NCBI RefSeq assembly: GCF_004801295.1 | Contig: NZ_SSOC01000004.1 | Coordinates: forward strand, 62,001-126,000 | DNA from: Pseudothauera nasutitermitis | GTDB lineage: Bacteria > Pseudomonadota > Gammaproteobacteria > Burkholderiales > Rhodocyclaceae | Length of the DNA: 64,000 nt | Reading direction: 5' to 3' | Part shown: piece after piece, positions 1 to 9,156 of the stretch | Layout: every line of letters begins with the position of its first letter | Numbering within the stretch: position 1 is the stretch's first letter | Position numbers and translations under genes: made by a program | Notes under the pieces: generated by a model | Seen by the model: the letters and a program-made list of their open reading frames with translations, nothing else | Told to the model about the DNA's origin: nothing | Database searches by the model: none

Positions 1-240
1 GCCATGGCCGCCAACGCCGTGCACAGGCACGAACAGGGCGCGGCGGCCGGCACGGTATCGGCCGCGCAGGGGCTGGGCATGGTCGTGGCACCCCTGGCCG
101 GCACCCTGCTGTACCGCATCGCCCCCAGCCTGCCGTACCTGCTGGTCAGCGGCCTGCTGTTCGCCCTGGCCCTGTTCGTCGTCCTGCATCGCCCGCTTCC
201 GCTTTCCTCCGAACCGACTTCCGTCCGAGAACATCCATGA
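1..240 (+). CDS. MFS transporter, C-terminal end (partial), probable siderophore exporter
   Basis: The reading frame is open from base 1, so the gene begins upstream and only the last 79 codons or so are present. The visible part holds two hydrophobic segments (around GMVVAPLAGTLLY and a long Leu/Val/Ala stretch ending near FVVLHRP), followed by a short polar tail, as expected for the last helices of a major facilitator transporter. Its stop overlaps the start of the aryl carrier protein gene by an ATGA, so the two are translationally coupled. Beside an EntF-like NRPS, the likely job is export of a catecholate siderophore across the inner membrane (EntS-like role). The family call rests on a short fragment and on context. 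Confidence 0.6.
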   Translation, partial: AMAANAVHRHEQGAAAGTVSAAQGLGMVVAPLAGTLLYRIAPSLPYLLVSGLLFALALFVVLHRPLPLSSEPTSVREHP

Positions 241-497
241 GCACCCCGTCCGCCACCTCCGCCCCGCTCACGCTGGACCGCATCCGCAGCGAGATCGCCG
301 GGATCATCCACGAAAGCCCCGAGGACATCGGCCTCGACGACAGCCTGGTGGACTGGGGCCTGGATTCCCTGCGCCTGCTCAACCTGATCACCGCCTGGAA
401 CCAGACCGGGCTGCAGCTCGACATGTCCGAACTGGCCGGCCAGCTCACCCTCAACGCCATATGGAAGGTCATCCGCCAGCGGCAGGCCGGCGCATGA
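237..497 (+). CDS. Aryl carrier protein (free-standing ArCP)
   Basis: An 86-residue protein with a phosphopantetheine attachment site: Ser44 lies in the motif WGLDSLR, typical of aryl carrier domains. It would hold an activated aryl acid (2,3-dihydroxybenzoate or salicylate) on its phosphopantetheine arm and donate it to the condensation domain of the NRPS encoded next. In enterobactin-type systems this domain is usually fused to isochorismatase (EntB/VibB); here it stands alone, so isochorismatase activity must be encoded elsewhere or be unnecessary. The start overlaps the MFS stop and the stop overlaps the NRPS start, each by ATGA. Cytoplasmic. Confidence 0.85.
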   Translation: MSTPSATSAPLTLDRIRSEIAGIIHESPEDIGLDDSLVDWGLDSLRLLNLITAWNQTGLQLDMSELAGQLTLNAIWKVIRQRQAGA

Positions 498-3400
498 ACG
501 AACGCGCCGCACATCCACCGGCCCTCGCGCCGGTGTGGCCGCTCACCGAGGCCCAGTCCGGGCTGTGGTACGCCCAGCAGCTGGCGCCGGACAACCCCAG
601 CTTCAACACCGCTCACGCGCTGTGGATCGAGGGCGAGCTGGATGTCGACACCTTCCGTGCCGCCGCCGACCAGACCGTGCGCGAGGCGCAGTCGCTGTCG
701 CTCGCCCTGCGCCACGGCGAGAAGGGCCCGGAACAGTGGCTGGACGCCGCGCGCACGCCCTGGCTGGAGTTCGTTGACCTGAGCGCGCAGGATGATCCGC
801 GCGCCGCCGCCCGCGCGGCCATGCGCCAGGACATGGACACCCCGCTCAACCCCTTGCGCGACGCGCTGGCGCTGCAGCGCCTGTACCGCCTCGGCGCGCG
901 GCAATATGTCTGGTACCAGCGCGCCCACCACCTCGCCAACGACGGCTACGGCATGGCGCTGTGGACCACGCGGGTGTGCGAGCTGTACGCCGGTGGCACC
1001 CAGCACGCCCCACTGGGCGCGCTGCAGGCGGTCGTCGACGAAGACCTGGCCTACCGCGAGGGTGACAAGCGCGCCAAAGACGCCGCCCACTGGCGCGAAG
1101 CCTTCACGCCGATGCCGGAAGTCGCCGGCATGGCGCCCGGCCGCGCCGTCAGCGCGCACACCTGCCACCGCCGCGAGATCGCCCTGGACGCGGACTTGCG
1201 CGCCCGCCTGCTGGCCTTCGCCGAACGCCTCGGGCAGACCTGGCCGGACCTGCTCACCGCGCTCACCGCGCTGTACTGCCTGCGCATGGCCGGCGCCGCG
1301 CAGACCGTGCTCGGCATCCCCTACATGGGCCGCCTGGGCAGCACCAGCGCACGCGCCACCGCCACCGTGATGAACGTGCTGCCGCTACGCGTGGCAGCCA
1401 CGCCGGACACCGCGCTGGACGAGTTCATCCGCGAACTCTCCGTCACCCAGCTGCGCGCCCGCCGCCACGGCCGCTACCGCAGCGAACAACTGCGCCGCGA
1501 CCTCGGCCTGCTCGGCGGCCAGCGCCGCCTGCACGGCGCGCTGATCAACGTGCAGCCCTTCTACCGCCCGGTCGACCTGAAGGGCGTACGCGCCGAACTG
1601 GAAATCCTCGGCACCGGCCCCATCGACGACATCACCATCGGCTTCCGCGGCGACGGCACCCAGTTGCTCGACCTGGAAATCGAGGCCAACCCGGACCTCT
1701 ACAGCGCCGCCAGCGTGGACGCCCATCTGGCCCGCCTGCCGGCCTTCCTGGAAGCCGCGCTGGAAGCCCGCACGGTGGGCGACATCCCGCTCGCCAGCCC
1801 GGTCGAGGCGCAACGCTACCTGTTCGAGGTCAACGCCACCGAGCACCCGGTGCCGGACACCACGCTCACCGCGCTGATCGAAGCCGGCATGGCGCGCGAC
1901 ACGCAGGCCACCGCGCTGGAATTCGAAGACAGCGCGCTGAGCTACGCCGAACTCGAACAACGCACCCGCGCGCTGGCCGAGGCGCTGCGCGCGCAGGGCG
2001 TCGGCGCCGACACCCTGGTGGCGGTCGCCCTGCCGCGCTCGCTGGAACTGCTGATCGCCCTGGTCGCCGTGCTGCGCGCCGGCGGCGCCTACCTGCCGCT
2101 GGATCTGGCCCATCCGCCCGAGCGTCTGAACCGCGTGGTCGGCCTCGCCAAGCCGCTGCTCGCCCTGGTGCGCCCGGACGACGCCGGCAAGCTGCCCGCC
2201 AGCCTGCCCACGCTGTTCCCGCGGGACTGGCCCGCGCAAGCCGCCGGCCGCACGCTGCCCACCGTGCAGCCACAACATGCCGCCTACGTCATCTACACCT
2301 CCGGCTCCACCGGCGAACCGAAGGGCGTGCTGATCGAGCACCGCGCCATCGTCAACCGCCTGGAATGGATGCGCCAGTTCTACGGCTTCCAGCCGGATGA
2401 ACGCATCCTGCAGAAGACCCCGGCCACCTTCGACGTCTCGGTGTGGGAATTCTTCCTGCCGCTGACCACCGGCTGCACCCTGGTCATCGCCCCGCCCGAG
2501 GCCCACCGCGACCCGGCCTGGCTGGCCAGCATCCTGCGCGAACAGCGCATCGGCACCTGCCACTTCGTGCCCTCCATGCTGTCCGCCTTCCTCGCCGACC
2601 CGGCCGCGCGCGGCATCCAGATGCAGCGCATCTTCTGCAGCGGCGAGGAACTGCCCGCCTCGCTGCGCGACCGCCTGCACGCCACGCTGAGCAGCGAACT
2701 GCACAACCTCTACGGCCCTACCGAGGCCGCCGTGGACGTGAGCTACTGGGAAGCGGGCAAGGACGACCACGCCGTGCCCATCCCCATCGGCTACCCGGTG
2801 TGGAACACCTGGCTGTACGTGCTCGACGAACGCATGCGCCCGCTGCCCGCCGGCGTGGTCGGCGACCTCTACCTGGGCGGCGTGCAGCTCGCGCGCGGCT
2901 ACCTGGGGCGCGACGACCTCACCGCCGAACGCTTCATCGCCGACCCCCACCGCCCCGGCCAGCGCATCTACAAGACCGGCGACATCGCGCGCTGGCGCGA
3001 GGACGGCGCGGTGGTCTTCCTCGGCCGCAGCGACCACCAGGTCAAACTACGCGGCCTGCGCATCGAACTGGGCGAGATCGAGGCCGCCGTGGTCTCCTCG
3101 CCCGCCGTGCTGCGCGCCGAAGTGCTGGTGCGCGAAGACCGCGCCGGCGACAAGCGCCTGGTGGCCTACGTGCAGCCCGCCCCGCAAGGCGATGGCTTCG
3201 ATGAGGAACAACTGCGCGCCCACCTGCGCACCCACGTCGCCGCCCGCGTGCCGGACTACATGGTGCCCGCCGCCTTCGTCGAACTGGCCGACTGGCCGGT
3301 CACCGCCAACGGCAAGCTGGACCGCAACGCCCTGCCCGCGCCCGCCATCACCATCGACGCCGGCCGCCCCGCGCAGACCGACACCGAACGCGCGCTGGCG

Positions 3401-4411
3401 CAGATCTACGCCGACGTGCTCGGCCTGCCCGGCGGCACCCTGCCCGGCGCCGAGGCCGACTTCTTCGACCTGGGCGGCGATTCGCTCGCCGCCGTGGACC
3501 TGCTGCTGCGCATCCAGGAACGCTGGCAGCGCAACCCCGGCCTCGGCAGCCTGTTCGCCACCCCCACCGTGGAAGCCCTGGCCGCCGCCATCGACGCCGA
3601 AGAAGTGCGCTTCGACAGCGGCCTCGCGCCCCTTATCCAGCTTGCCGCCGGCGACCCCGCCCAGGCCCCGCTGTTCGTCATCCACCCGGCCGGCGGCATC
3701 GCCTGGGGCTACCGCCACCTCGCCCGCCTGCTGGCCAGACCCGCGCCCGGCCCCTCGCGCAGCGTGTTCGGCCTGCAATCGCCCGCGCTGGCGCCGGACC
3801 ACCCGCTGCCGCACAGCATCGACGCGCTCGCGGAGGAATACGTCCGCCGCGTGCTGGAAGTGCAGCCGCGCGGCCCCATCCACCTGCTCGGCTGGTCGGT
3901 GGGCGGCATCCTCGCCCAGGCCATGGCCGTGGCGCTCAACGCCCAGGGCCATCAGGCCGGCCTGGTCGCCCTGCTCGACGCCTACCCCGCCGACGTCTGG
4001 CGCGACGAACCGGAGCCCACGCCCATCCAGGCCCTGCGCGCCCTGCTCGCGGTCGCCGGCTACGACCCCGAAGGCCATCCGGAACTCACCACCCGCGAGG
4101 CGGTGATCGGCTTCCTGCGCCAGGGCGACAGCGCCCTCGGCAACCTGCCCGAAGCCGCGCTGGAAGGCGTGGTGCGCGTAGTCACCGACACCAACCGGCT
4201 GATCCGCCAGCACCGCCACCAGCCCTACGCCGGCACCCTGCTGCACGTGCGCGCCGCGCTGGACCACGCCGCCAAGCCGCAACTGCGCGCCGAAACCTGG
4301 CTACCCTACGCGGCACGGCTCGACACGCTGGAAATCCCCATGCTGCACGCCCACATGACCAGCCCCGAGGCCAGCGCGCTGATCGCCCCGGCGCTACTGG
4401 TGCGGCTGTAG
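494..4411 (+). CDS. entF: EntF-like nonribosomal peptide synthetase (C-A-PCP-TE, serine-activating)
   Basis: A 1305-residue single-module NRPS. Condensation domain about residues 15-440, with HHLANDG at 145-151. Adenylation domain about 460-960, with YTSGSTGEPKG, YGPTEAAVDV, YKTGD and NGKLDR motifs. Carrier domain with LGGDSL (Ser997). Thioesterase with GWSVGG (Ser1135). The adenylation pocket segments (FDVSVWEFF, HFVPSM, FCSGEE, LYGPTEAAVDV) match those of E. coli EntF, so serine is the expected substrate. The product is probably a (dihydroxybenzoyl)-serine siderophore, cyclised or released by the TE. The start was placed at 494 because it overlaps the ArCP stop; an in-frame ATG at 461 would lie deep inside the ArCP gene. 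The genes for aryl acid synthesis and activation are presumably upstream of the window. Confidence 0.9.
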   Translation: MNERAAHPPALAPVWPLTEAQSGLWYAQQLAPDNPSFNTAHALWIEGELDVDTFRAAADQTVREAQSLSLALRHGEKGPEQWLDAARTPWLEFVDLSAQDDPRAAARAAMRQDMDTPLNPLRDALALQRLYRLGARQYVWYQRAHHLANDGYGMALWTTRVCELYAGGTQHAPLGALQAVVDEDLAYREGDKRAKDAAHWREAFTPMPEVAGMAPGRAVSAHTCHRREIALDADLRARLLAFAERLGQTWPDLLTALTALYCLRMAGAAQTVLGIPYMGRLGSTSARATATVMNVLPLRVAATPDTALDEFIRELSVTQLRARRHGRYRSEQLRRDLGLLGGQRRLHGALINVQPFYRPVDLKGVRAELEILGTGPIDDITIGFRGDGTQLLDLEIEANPDLYSAASVDAHLARLPAFLEAALEARTVGDIPLASPVEAQRYLFEVNATEHPVPDTTLTALIEAGMARDTQATALEFEDSALSYAELEQRTRALAEALRAQGVGADTLVAVALPRSLELLIALVAVLRAGGAYLPLDLAHPPERLNRVVGLAKPLLALVRPDDAGKLPASLPTLFPRDWPAQAAGRTLPTVQPQHAAYVIYTSGSTGEPKGVLIEHRAIVNRLEWMRQFYGFQPDERILQKTPATFDVSVWEFFLPLTTGCTLVIAPPEAHRDPAWLASILREQRIGTCHFVPSMLSAFLADPAARGIQMQRIFCSGEELPASLRDRLHATLSSELHNLYGPTEAAVDVSYWEAGKDDHAVPIPIGYPVWNTWLYVLDERMRPLPAGVVGDLYLGGVQLARGYLGRDDLTAERFIADPHRPGQRIYKTGDIARWREDGAVVFLGRSDHQVKLRGLRIELGEIEAAVVSSPAVLRAEVLVREDRAGDKRLVAYVQPAPQGDGFDEEQLRAHLRTHVAARVPDYMVPAAFVELADWPVTANGKLDRNALPAPAITIDAGRPAQTDTERALAQIYADVLGLPGGTLPGAEADFFDLGGDSLAAVDLLLRIQERWQRNPGLGSLFATPTVEALAAAIDAEEVRFDSGLAPLIQLAAGDPAQAPLFVIHPAGGIAWGYRHLARLLARPAPGPSRSVFGLQSPALAPDHPLPHSIDALAEEYVRRVLEVQPRGPIHLLGWSVGGILAQAMAVALNAQGHQAGLVALLDAYPADVWRDEPEPTPIQALRALLAVAGYDPEGHPELTTREAVIGFLRQGDSALGNLPEAALEGVVRVVTDTNRLIRQHRHQPYAGTLLHVRAALDHAAKPQLRAETWLPYAARLDTLEIPMLHAHMTSPEASALIAPALLVRL

Positions 4412-4456
4412 GCCGGGTTTCCCCGGAGGGGTATTCGTTCGTCCATTCAAGCACTC

Positions 4457-4830
4457 ATGGCAGAATACCTCGCACTCTCGATCGTCTCGCCGCAGGGCGA
4501 AAACATCGCCTCGGGCAGGAAGACGCTGGAAGTCCGCTCCTGGCAGCCGCCCGCCTTGCCGCTGCATGATCTGTTGATCGTCGAGAAGCCAGGTATCTGA
4601 CCGAGGACGGCCAGATCGACCCGGAGGGCAGGGCCGTGGCACTTGTGGATGTCCGAATCGTGGAACCCTGGCTCCCTTCCCAGGTGGCCGCGGCCTGCTC
4701 GACAGGCTGGCAACCCGGTTACTACGCCTGGCATCTCGAAAATGTGCGGCGCCTGCCCTTGCCCCAGGCGATGATGGCGGCACGCAGGCTGTACAAGGTC
4801 GATTTTTCTCTGATCGACAGTGGCGCCTGA
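4457..4830 (+). pseudogene. ASCH-domain protein, interrupted by a frameshift
   Basis: The frame from the ATG at 4457 reads like an ASCH domain (IASGRKTLEVRSW, then DLLIVE) but stops at 4600 after 47 residues. The continuation is in another frame, from about 4591 to 4830 (RYLTEDGQID, then ALVDVRIVEPW and GYYAWHLENVR). Joining them near 4587-4590 by restoring one missing base gives a single ASCH protein of about 124 residues, a usual length for small ASCH proteins (PUA-like fold, RNA or modified-nucleoside binding). Either the gene is truly broken or the assembly lost one base. It follows the NRPS by 45 bp, but nothing links it functionally to siderophore synthesis. Confidence 0.6.
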
Positions 4831-4908
4831 GCTGCTGCGCCGGCGGATTGCCACTGGCCGGAGACTATCCTCGCCGCAGTCCATTCACCTTCACCCGAAC
4901 CCATTTCC

Positions 4909-6105
4909 ATGAACCTCATCGACGCCATCGCCGCCCAGGCCGACTACCTCACCGGCGTACGCCGTGACCTCCACGCCCATCCCGAACTCGCCTTCGAGGA
5001 AACCCGTACCGCCGACCTGGTGGCCGGGCTGCTCACCGAGTGGGGCATCCCCGTCCATCGCGGCCTGGGCGGCACCGGCGTGGTCGGCATCGTGAAGAAC
5101 GGCGATTCGCCGCGCGCCGTCGGCCTGCGCGCGGACATGGACGCCCTGCCCATCCATGAGACCAACCAGTTCCCCCACGCCAGCCGCCACGCCGGCAAGA
5201 TGCACGCCTGTGGGCACGACGGGCACACCACCATGCTGCTGGGCGCGGCGCAGTACCTGGCCAGGCAGCGCGACTTCGACGGCACGGTGTATCTGATCTT
5301 CCAGCCCGCCGAGGAACAGGGCGGTGGCGCGCGGGTGATGATGCGCGACGGGCTGTTCGAAAAATTCCCCATGCAGGCGGTGTTCGGCCTGCACAACATG
5401 CCGGGCATCCCGGCCGGCACGGTGGCCTTATCGCCGGGGGCGGTGCTGGCCTCCAACAACGAGTTCAGGCTCACCATCCACGGCAAGGGCGGCCACGCCG
5501 CCATGCCGCATCTGGCCATCGACCCGATCCCGGTCGCCGGGCAGATCATGCAGGCCTACCAGACCATCCTCACGCGCAACAAGAAGCCGCTGGAAACCGC
5601 CGTGGTGTCGATCACCATGCTGCGCGCCGGCGACGTGCCCAACGTGATTCCGGACAGTTGCGAGATGCAGGGTTCGGTGCGCGCCTACAGCGCCGAGACC
5701 CTGGAACTGATCGAACGCCGCATGGGCGAGATCGCCGAGCAGAGCGCGGCCATGTTCGGCGCGCGGGTGGACTTCGAATTCCGCCGCAACTACCCGTCCA
5801 CGATCAACCACGACAAGGAAACCGCGTTCGCCCGCGAGGTGCTGCTGGACCTGCTGCCGGCGGAGCAAGTGATCGCCCAGACGCCGATCATGGCAGCCGA
5901 GGATTTCGCCTTCATGCTGGAGGAAGTGCCGGGCTGCTACGCCTTCATCGGCAATGGCGACGGCGACCACCGCCTGCCCGGCCACGGCGCCGGGCCGTGC
6001 ATGGTGCACAACCCGAGCTACGACTTCAACGACGCTATCCTGCCACTGGGCGCCAGCTTCCTGGTGAGGCTGGCGGAACGCTGGCTCGCCCGCCCGGGCG
6101 CCTGA
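4909..6105 (+). CDS. M20-family amidohydrolase (hippurate hydrolase / N-acyl-amino-acid amidohydrolase type)
   Basis: 398 residues, the usual length of the HipO/aminoacylase group of the M20 family. Conserved metal and catalytic segments are present: GLRADMDALPIHE, HACGHDGH, PAEEQGGGA and GLHNMPG, followed by the lid-domain segment GKGGHAAMPH. These enzymes use two divalent metals to hydrolyse N-acyl amino acids in the cytoplasm. The exact substrate cannot be read from sequence. The gene is monocistronic in appearance and converges on the SPFH gene with only 3 bp between the stops. Confidence 0.88.
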   Translation: MNLIDAIAAQADYLTGVRRDLHAHPELAFEETRTADLVAGLLTEWGIPVHRGLGGTGVVGIVKNGDSPRAVGLRADMDALPIHETNQFPHASRHAGKMHACGHDGHTTMLLGAAQYLARQRDFDGTVYLIFQPAEEQGGGARVMMRDGLFEKFPMQAVFGLHNMPGIPAGTVALSPGAVLASNNEFRLTIHGKGGHAAMPHLAIDPIPVAGQIMQAYQTILTRNKKPLETAVVSITMLRAGDVPNVIPDSCEMQGSVRAYSAETLELIERRMGEIAEQSAAMFGARVDFEFRRNYPSTINHDKETAFAREVLLDLLPAEQVIAQTPIMAAEDFAFMLEEVPGCYAFIGNGDGDHRLPGHGAGPCMVHNPSYDFNDAILPLGASFLVRLAERWLARPGA

Positions 6106-6108
6106 CGC

Positions 6109-6972
6109 TCAGGCGCGCCCGCCCAGCTTGCCGACCAGGCCGCGCACGGCCTCCTGCAGGTCGGCAGGCAGCACGACGATGCGCGAATTGTTCGAACTGC
6201 CCAGCTTCTCCAGCGAAGAGATGTACTTCTCGCCCAGCAGGTAGAGCATCGGCGTGGTCTGCTCGCCGATGCCGGCGGCCACGCGGCGGATGGATTCGGC
6301 CGAGGCCTCGGCCAGCATCACCTGCGCGCTGGCGTCGCGCTTGGCGGCTTCCAGGCGCGCCTCGGCCTCCAGGATGGCGGACTGCTTCTCGCCCTCGGCC
6401 TTGGTCACCATGGCCTTGCGCTCGCGTTCGGCGGCGGCCTGCAGTTCCATGGCGCGCTGCATGGACTGGGACGGCTTGATGTCCTGGATCTCCACCGACT
6501 TCACCGTCAGGCCCCAATCCACCGCCTCGTCGGCGATGCTCTCGCGCAGGCGGGCCTTGATCTTGTCGCGCGAGGAAAGCGCCTCGTCCAGCTCCATTTC
6601 GCCGACGATGGAGCGCAATGTGGTCATGATCAGGTTGCGGATGGCCTCGGAGAAGTCGGTGACCCCATACACCGCCTTGACCGGATCGGTGACCTTCACG
6701 AAGGCGATCGCATTGGTGAGGATCACCGCATTATCGCGGGTGATCACCTCCTGTTCCTGCACGTCGAGGATGATGTCCTTGGTGACCAGCTTGTAGGCCA
6801 CGCGGTCCAGGTAGGGGATCAGGATGTTCAGGCCGGGGCGCAGCGTGGCGTGGTACTTGCCCAGGCGCTCGACGATCCATTCCTCGCCCTGGGCGACCAG
6901 GCGCACCCCCTTGCCGATGGTGATGGCGACGAACACCAGTATGGCGACGGCGATGGCAAGACCTTCTGACAT
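6109..6972 (-). CDS. SPFH/stomatin-like membrane protein (QmcA type)
   Basis: 287 residues. One N-terminal membrane helix (about residues 5-22) is followed by a prohibitin/stomatin (SPFH) domain with QGEEWIVERLGKYH, NILIPYLDRVAY and the RDNAVI segment, then a long Ala/Glu-rich coiled coil (about residues 180-245). Such proteins form oligomeric membrane-anchored cages and are linked to membrane microdomains and protease control. The start at 6972 was chosen over an upstream ATG at 7065 because it has a GGGAGTGG ribosome site and puts the membrane helix at the N-terminus. The gene lies 25 bp downstream of nfeD, the classical partner of stomatins. Confidence 0.9.
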   Translation of the reverse strand: MSEGLAIAVAILVFVAITIGKGVRLVAQGEEWIVERLGKYHATLRPGLNILIPYLDRVAYKLVTKDIILDVQEQEVITRDNAVILTNAIAFVKVTDPVKAVYGVTDFSEAIRNLIMTTLRSIVGEMELDEALSSRDKIKARLRESIADEAVDWGLTVKSVEIQDIKPSQSMQRAMELQAAAERERKAMVTKAEGEKQSAILEAEARLEAAKRDASAQVMLAEASAESIRRVAAGIGEQTTPMLYLLGEKYISSLEKLGSSNNSRIVVLPADLQEAVRGLVGKLGGRA

Positions 6973-6997
6973 GTTCCACTCCCGTTGAGACCTTCGA

Positions 6998-7453
6998 TCA
7001 GGCCTTCGCCACCTTGACGAAGCTGCCTTCCACGCTGACCACCCGCACGCGCTCGCCGGCGGCAATTTCCGCCTCGGCCATGCAGGCCCATTCCTCCGCG
7101 CCCAGCACCGGGCGCTGGAAGCGTACCTTGCCGCGCTGGAAGGGCGCCACCGCGCTGACCAGCAGGCCGATCTCGCCGATCACCTCGCCCGCGGCGGTGC
7201 CGATCAGCGTCTTGTGGCGCGACGGGCGGAACACGCGGAACCACAGCAGCGCCATGACCACCGAGGCCGCCGCCCAGATGCCGAGCTGCCCGGCCAGGCC
7301 GAGTTGCGGCGCGGCGTACAGCACCAGCGCGGTGAGCAGCGCGCCGAGGCCGAACCACAGCACGAAGAAGGACGGAATCGCCAGTTCGAGCACCACCAGC
7401 ACCAGCCCGGCGATCGCCCAATGCCACCATTCGATCATCATCGCATTCTCCAT
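6998..7453 (-). CDS. NfeD-family membrane protein
   Basis: 151 residues: about three hydrophobic helices in the first 75 residues, then a C-terminal soluble beta-rich OB-fold of the NfeD type (LIGTAAGEVIGEIG to RVRVVSVEGSFVKV). This is the short NfeD1b-like form without a ClpP-class protease domain. NfeD proteins are partners of SPFH/stomatin proteins, and here the gene directly precedes one in the same operon. A second ATG four codons in (MIEWWHW) is an equally plausible start. Confidence 0.88.
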   Translation of the reverse strand: MENAMMIEWWHWAIAGLVLVVLELAIPSFFVLWFGLGALLTALVLYAAPQLGLAGQLGIWAAASVVMALLWFRVFRPSRHKTLIGTAAGEVIGEIGLLVSAVAPFQRGKVRFQRPVLGAEEWACMAEAEIAAGERVRVVSVEGSFVKVAKA

Positions 7454-7532
7454 GCCACCACTTTAACGCAGCCCCGGCGGCGCTGCTCAACGAAATGTCA
7501 TGCGCCCCGCCCGGTGGGACGCGCCACCCCGC

Positions 7533-8489
7533 TCAGAACGGCGGATCGCCCGCTGCCGCTGCGCTGCCCGCGCCGTCCGTGGACGCTTCCGGCGCCTTCA
7601 GTTCGCCGTCCAGCACTTCGACCAGCGCCGGCAGCAACTGGCGCAGTTCTCCGCTCATCAGCGCGAAACCGGCGTCGAACAGCGCCTGGGCGTCGGTTTC
7701 CTTGTCGTCGATCTGCTCCTTGACCACGTCGAGGAAGTCCAGGCGCTTGATCTCGGTCTTCTCGGTCAGCACGAAGCTCACCCGGTCGTCGAAGGTCAGG
7801 GCCAGCCGCGTGGGCAGCTTGCCGGCGGCCAGGTGGGCGCGCACGTCCTCGCCGTCCAGCGCATGGCGCACGTAGCGCACCGCGGCCTTCTCGTCGGCCA
7901 CCGAGCGCAGCTCGGCATCCTGGTCGATGGTGAAGTTGCCCGGCGCCTCGCCGCCGGCCAGCCAGCCGGCCATCGCCGACACCGGGCTGCGCTCGGTGCG
8001 CAGCAGGGCCAGCGGCAGGCTGTCCAGCGTCTGGCGCAGCACTTCGAGCAGATCCTCGGCACGGGTCTGGCTGGGCGCGTCGATGCCCAGCCAGCCGCCT
8101 TCCGGGTCGATCCATGCGTACATCTTGCGCTTGCGGGTGAACGCGCGCGGCATCAGTTCCTGCTGCACGGCCTCGCGCAACTCCTTCATCTGCTTGCGGC
8201 CGGGCTTGTAGCCCTGCTGCGCGGCGATCTCCTCGGCGCGCTCGTCGGCCACCTGGCGCACCACCGAAGGCGGCAGCAGGCGCTGTTCCACGCCCAGGGC
8301 GATCAGCCACTGGCCGCCCACCGCATGCACCAGGCGCTCGTCATTGAGCGGCGACACCCAGCCACGCGATTCCGGGTCCTGGCTGCCGCAGGGCATGAAG
8401 CGCTTGCGCGCGAGCTGCTCGTCGAGCCCCTCCAGGGTGATGTTCCAGGGGGCGGGCAGGCGGTAGATCTGCAGATTCTTGAACCACAT
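7533..8489 (-). CDS. rdgC: Recombination-associated protein RdgC
   Basis: 318 residues, close to the roughly 300 of the family. It begins with the typical MWFKNLQIYRL and contains SRGWVSPL and the conserved KRKMYAWID segment. RdgC forms a ring around duplex DNA and limits RecA-dependent strand exchange; it acts on the nucleoid. The start at 8489 was chosen because the family begins exactly there; the frame extends upstream to 8594 without conserved sequence. A DUF1857 gene lies upstream in the same orientation, 79 bp away. Confidence 0.93.
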   Translation of the reverse strand: MWFKNLQIYRLPAPWNITLEGLDEQLARKRFMPCGSQDPESRGWVSPLNDERLVHAVGGQWLIALGVEQRLLPPSVVRQVADERAEEIAAQQGYKPGRKQMKELREAVQQELMPRAFTRKRKMYAWIDPEGGWLGIDAPSQTRAEDLLEVLRQTLDSLPLALLRTERSPVSAMAGWLAGGEAPGNFTIDQDAELRSVADEKAAVRYVRHALDGEDVRAHLAAGKLPTRLALTFDDRVSFVLTEKTEIKRLDFLDVVKEQIDDKETDAQALFDAGFALMSGELRQLLPALVEVLDGELKAPEASTDGAGSAAAAGDPPF

Positions 8490-8568
8490 GTAGGTCGATT
8501 CCTGATGCTGGCGAAAAACAAAGCCCGCGCGAAAACCGGCGGGCGGAAAAAGCGGGCGTACGCCCGGG

Positions 8569-9033
8569 CTACTGTTCGGTACTGGACGCGGCAATCATGC
8601 GGATCACCCGCAAGGTGTCCAGATCGGACTCATGGTAGGCCGAACGCACGTACTCGGCCACCGCGACCTCCTGGCCGCCTTCCGGCAAGGTGGTCGCATA
8701 GGTGAAGCGCAGGAACAGCTCGCCGGGCCGGGGCTCCTCGATGGCGATGGTCAGGCTGCCGCCGGCATGCTCGGCGGTGGCCGCCGATTCGAAGCGCACC
8801 CATTGCAATTCGGCGAGGCTCACCCGGTCGCGCACCACCGCGCCGCCGAAGTGCAGTTCGCGCTCCAGCACGTCTTCCCGCCGTTCGAGGATCACGCAGC
8901 GTTCCAGGCCGGGCAGGAAAGGGCGCGGATCCTCGGCGCGGCACAGCAGGCCGAACCACAGTTCTTCACGGGTGAGCGGCGTCAGCGCCGGATCGGCGAG
9001 ATCATTGACCTGGACCAGATGCTCGAACTTCAC
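8569..9033 (-). CDS. DUF1857-family protein (SRPBCC-like fold)
   Basis: 154 residues, starting from a GTG at 9033 (VKFEHLVQVND), which matches how family members begin. The frame is open further upstream to 9126 but that extension looks unconserved. DUF1857 proteins (AtaL-like) adopt the START/SRPBCC ligand-binding fold; the function in bacteria is unknown. No signal peptide or membrane segment is visible, so it is probably cytoplasmic. It is divergent from rsuA and upstream of rdgC. Confidence 0.75.
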   Translation of the reverse strand: MKFEHLVQVNDLADPALTPLTREELWFGLLCRAEDPRPFLPGLERCVILERREDVLERELHFGGAVVRDRVSLAELQWVRFESAATAEHAGGSLTIAIEEPRPGELFLRFTYATTLPEGGQEVAVAEYVRSAYHESDLDTLRVIRMIAASSTEQ

Positions 9034-9156
9034 CCTGCGCTCCCGTGCTGGACGGCCGACAGTGTACCGCGTGAACCGCTCGCGGATTCCACCGCGTTGC
9101 ACATCGCCGCGAACCGGGGCGTGCAAGCCGGGCCGCCAGCGCCTAAGATCGGCCCC

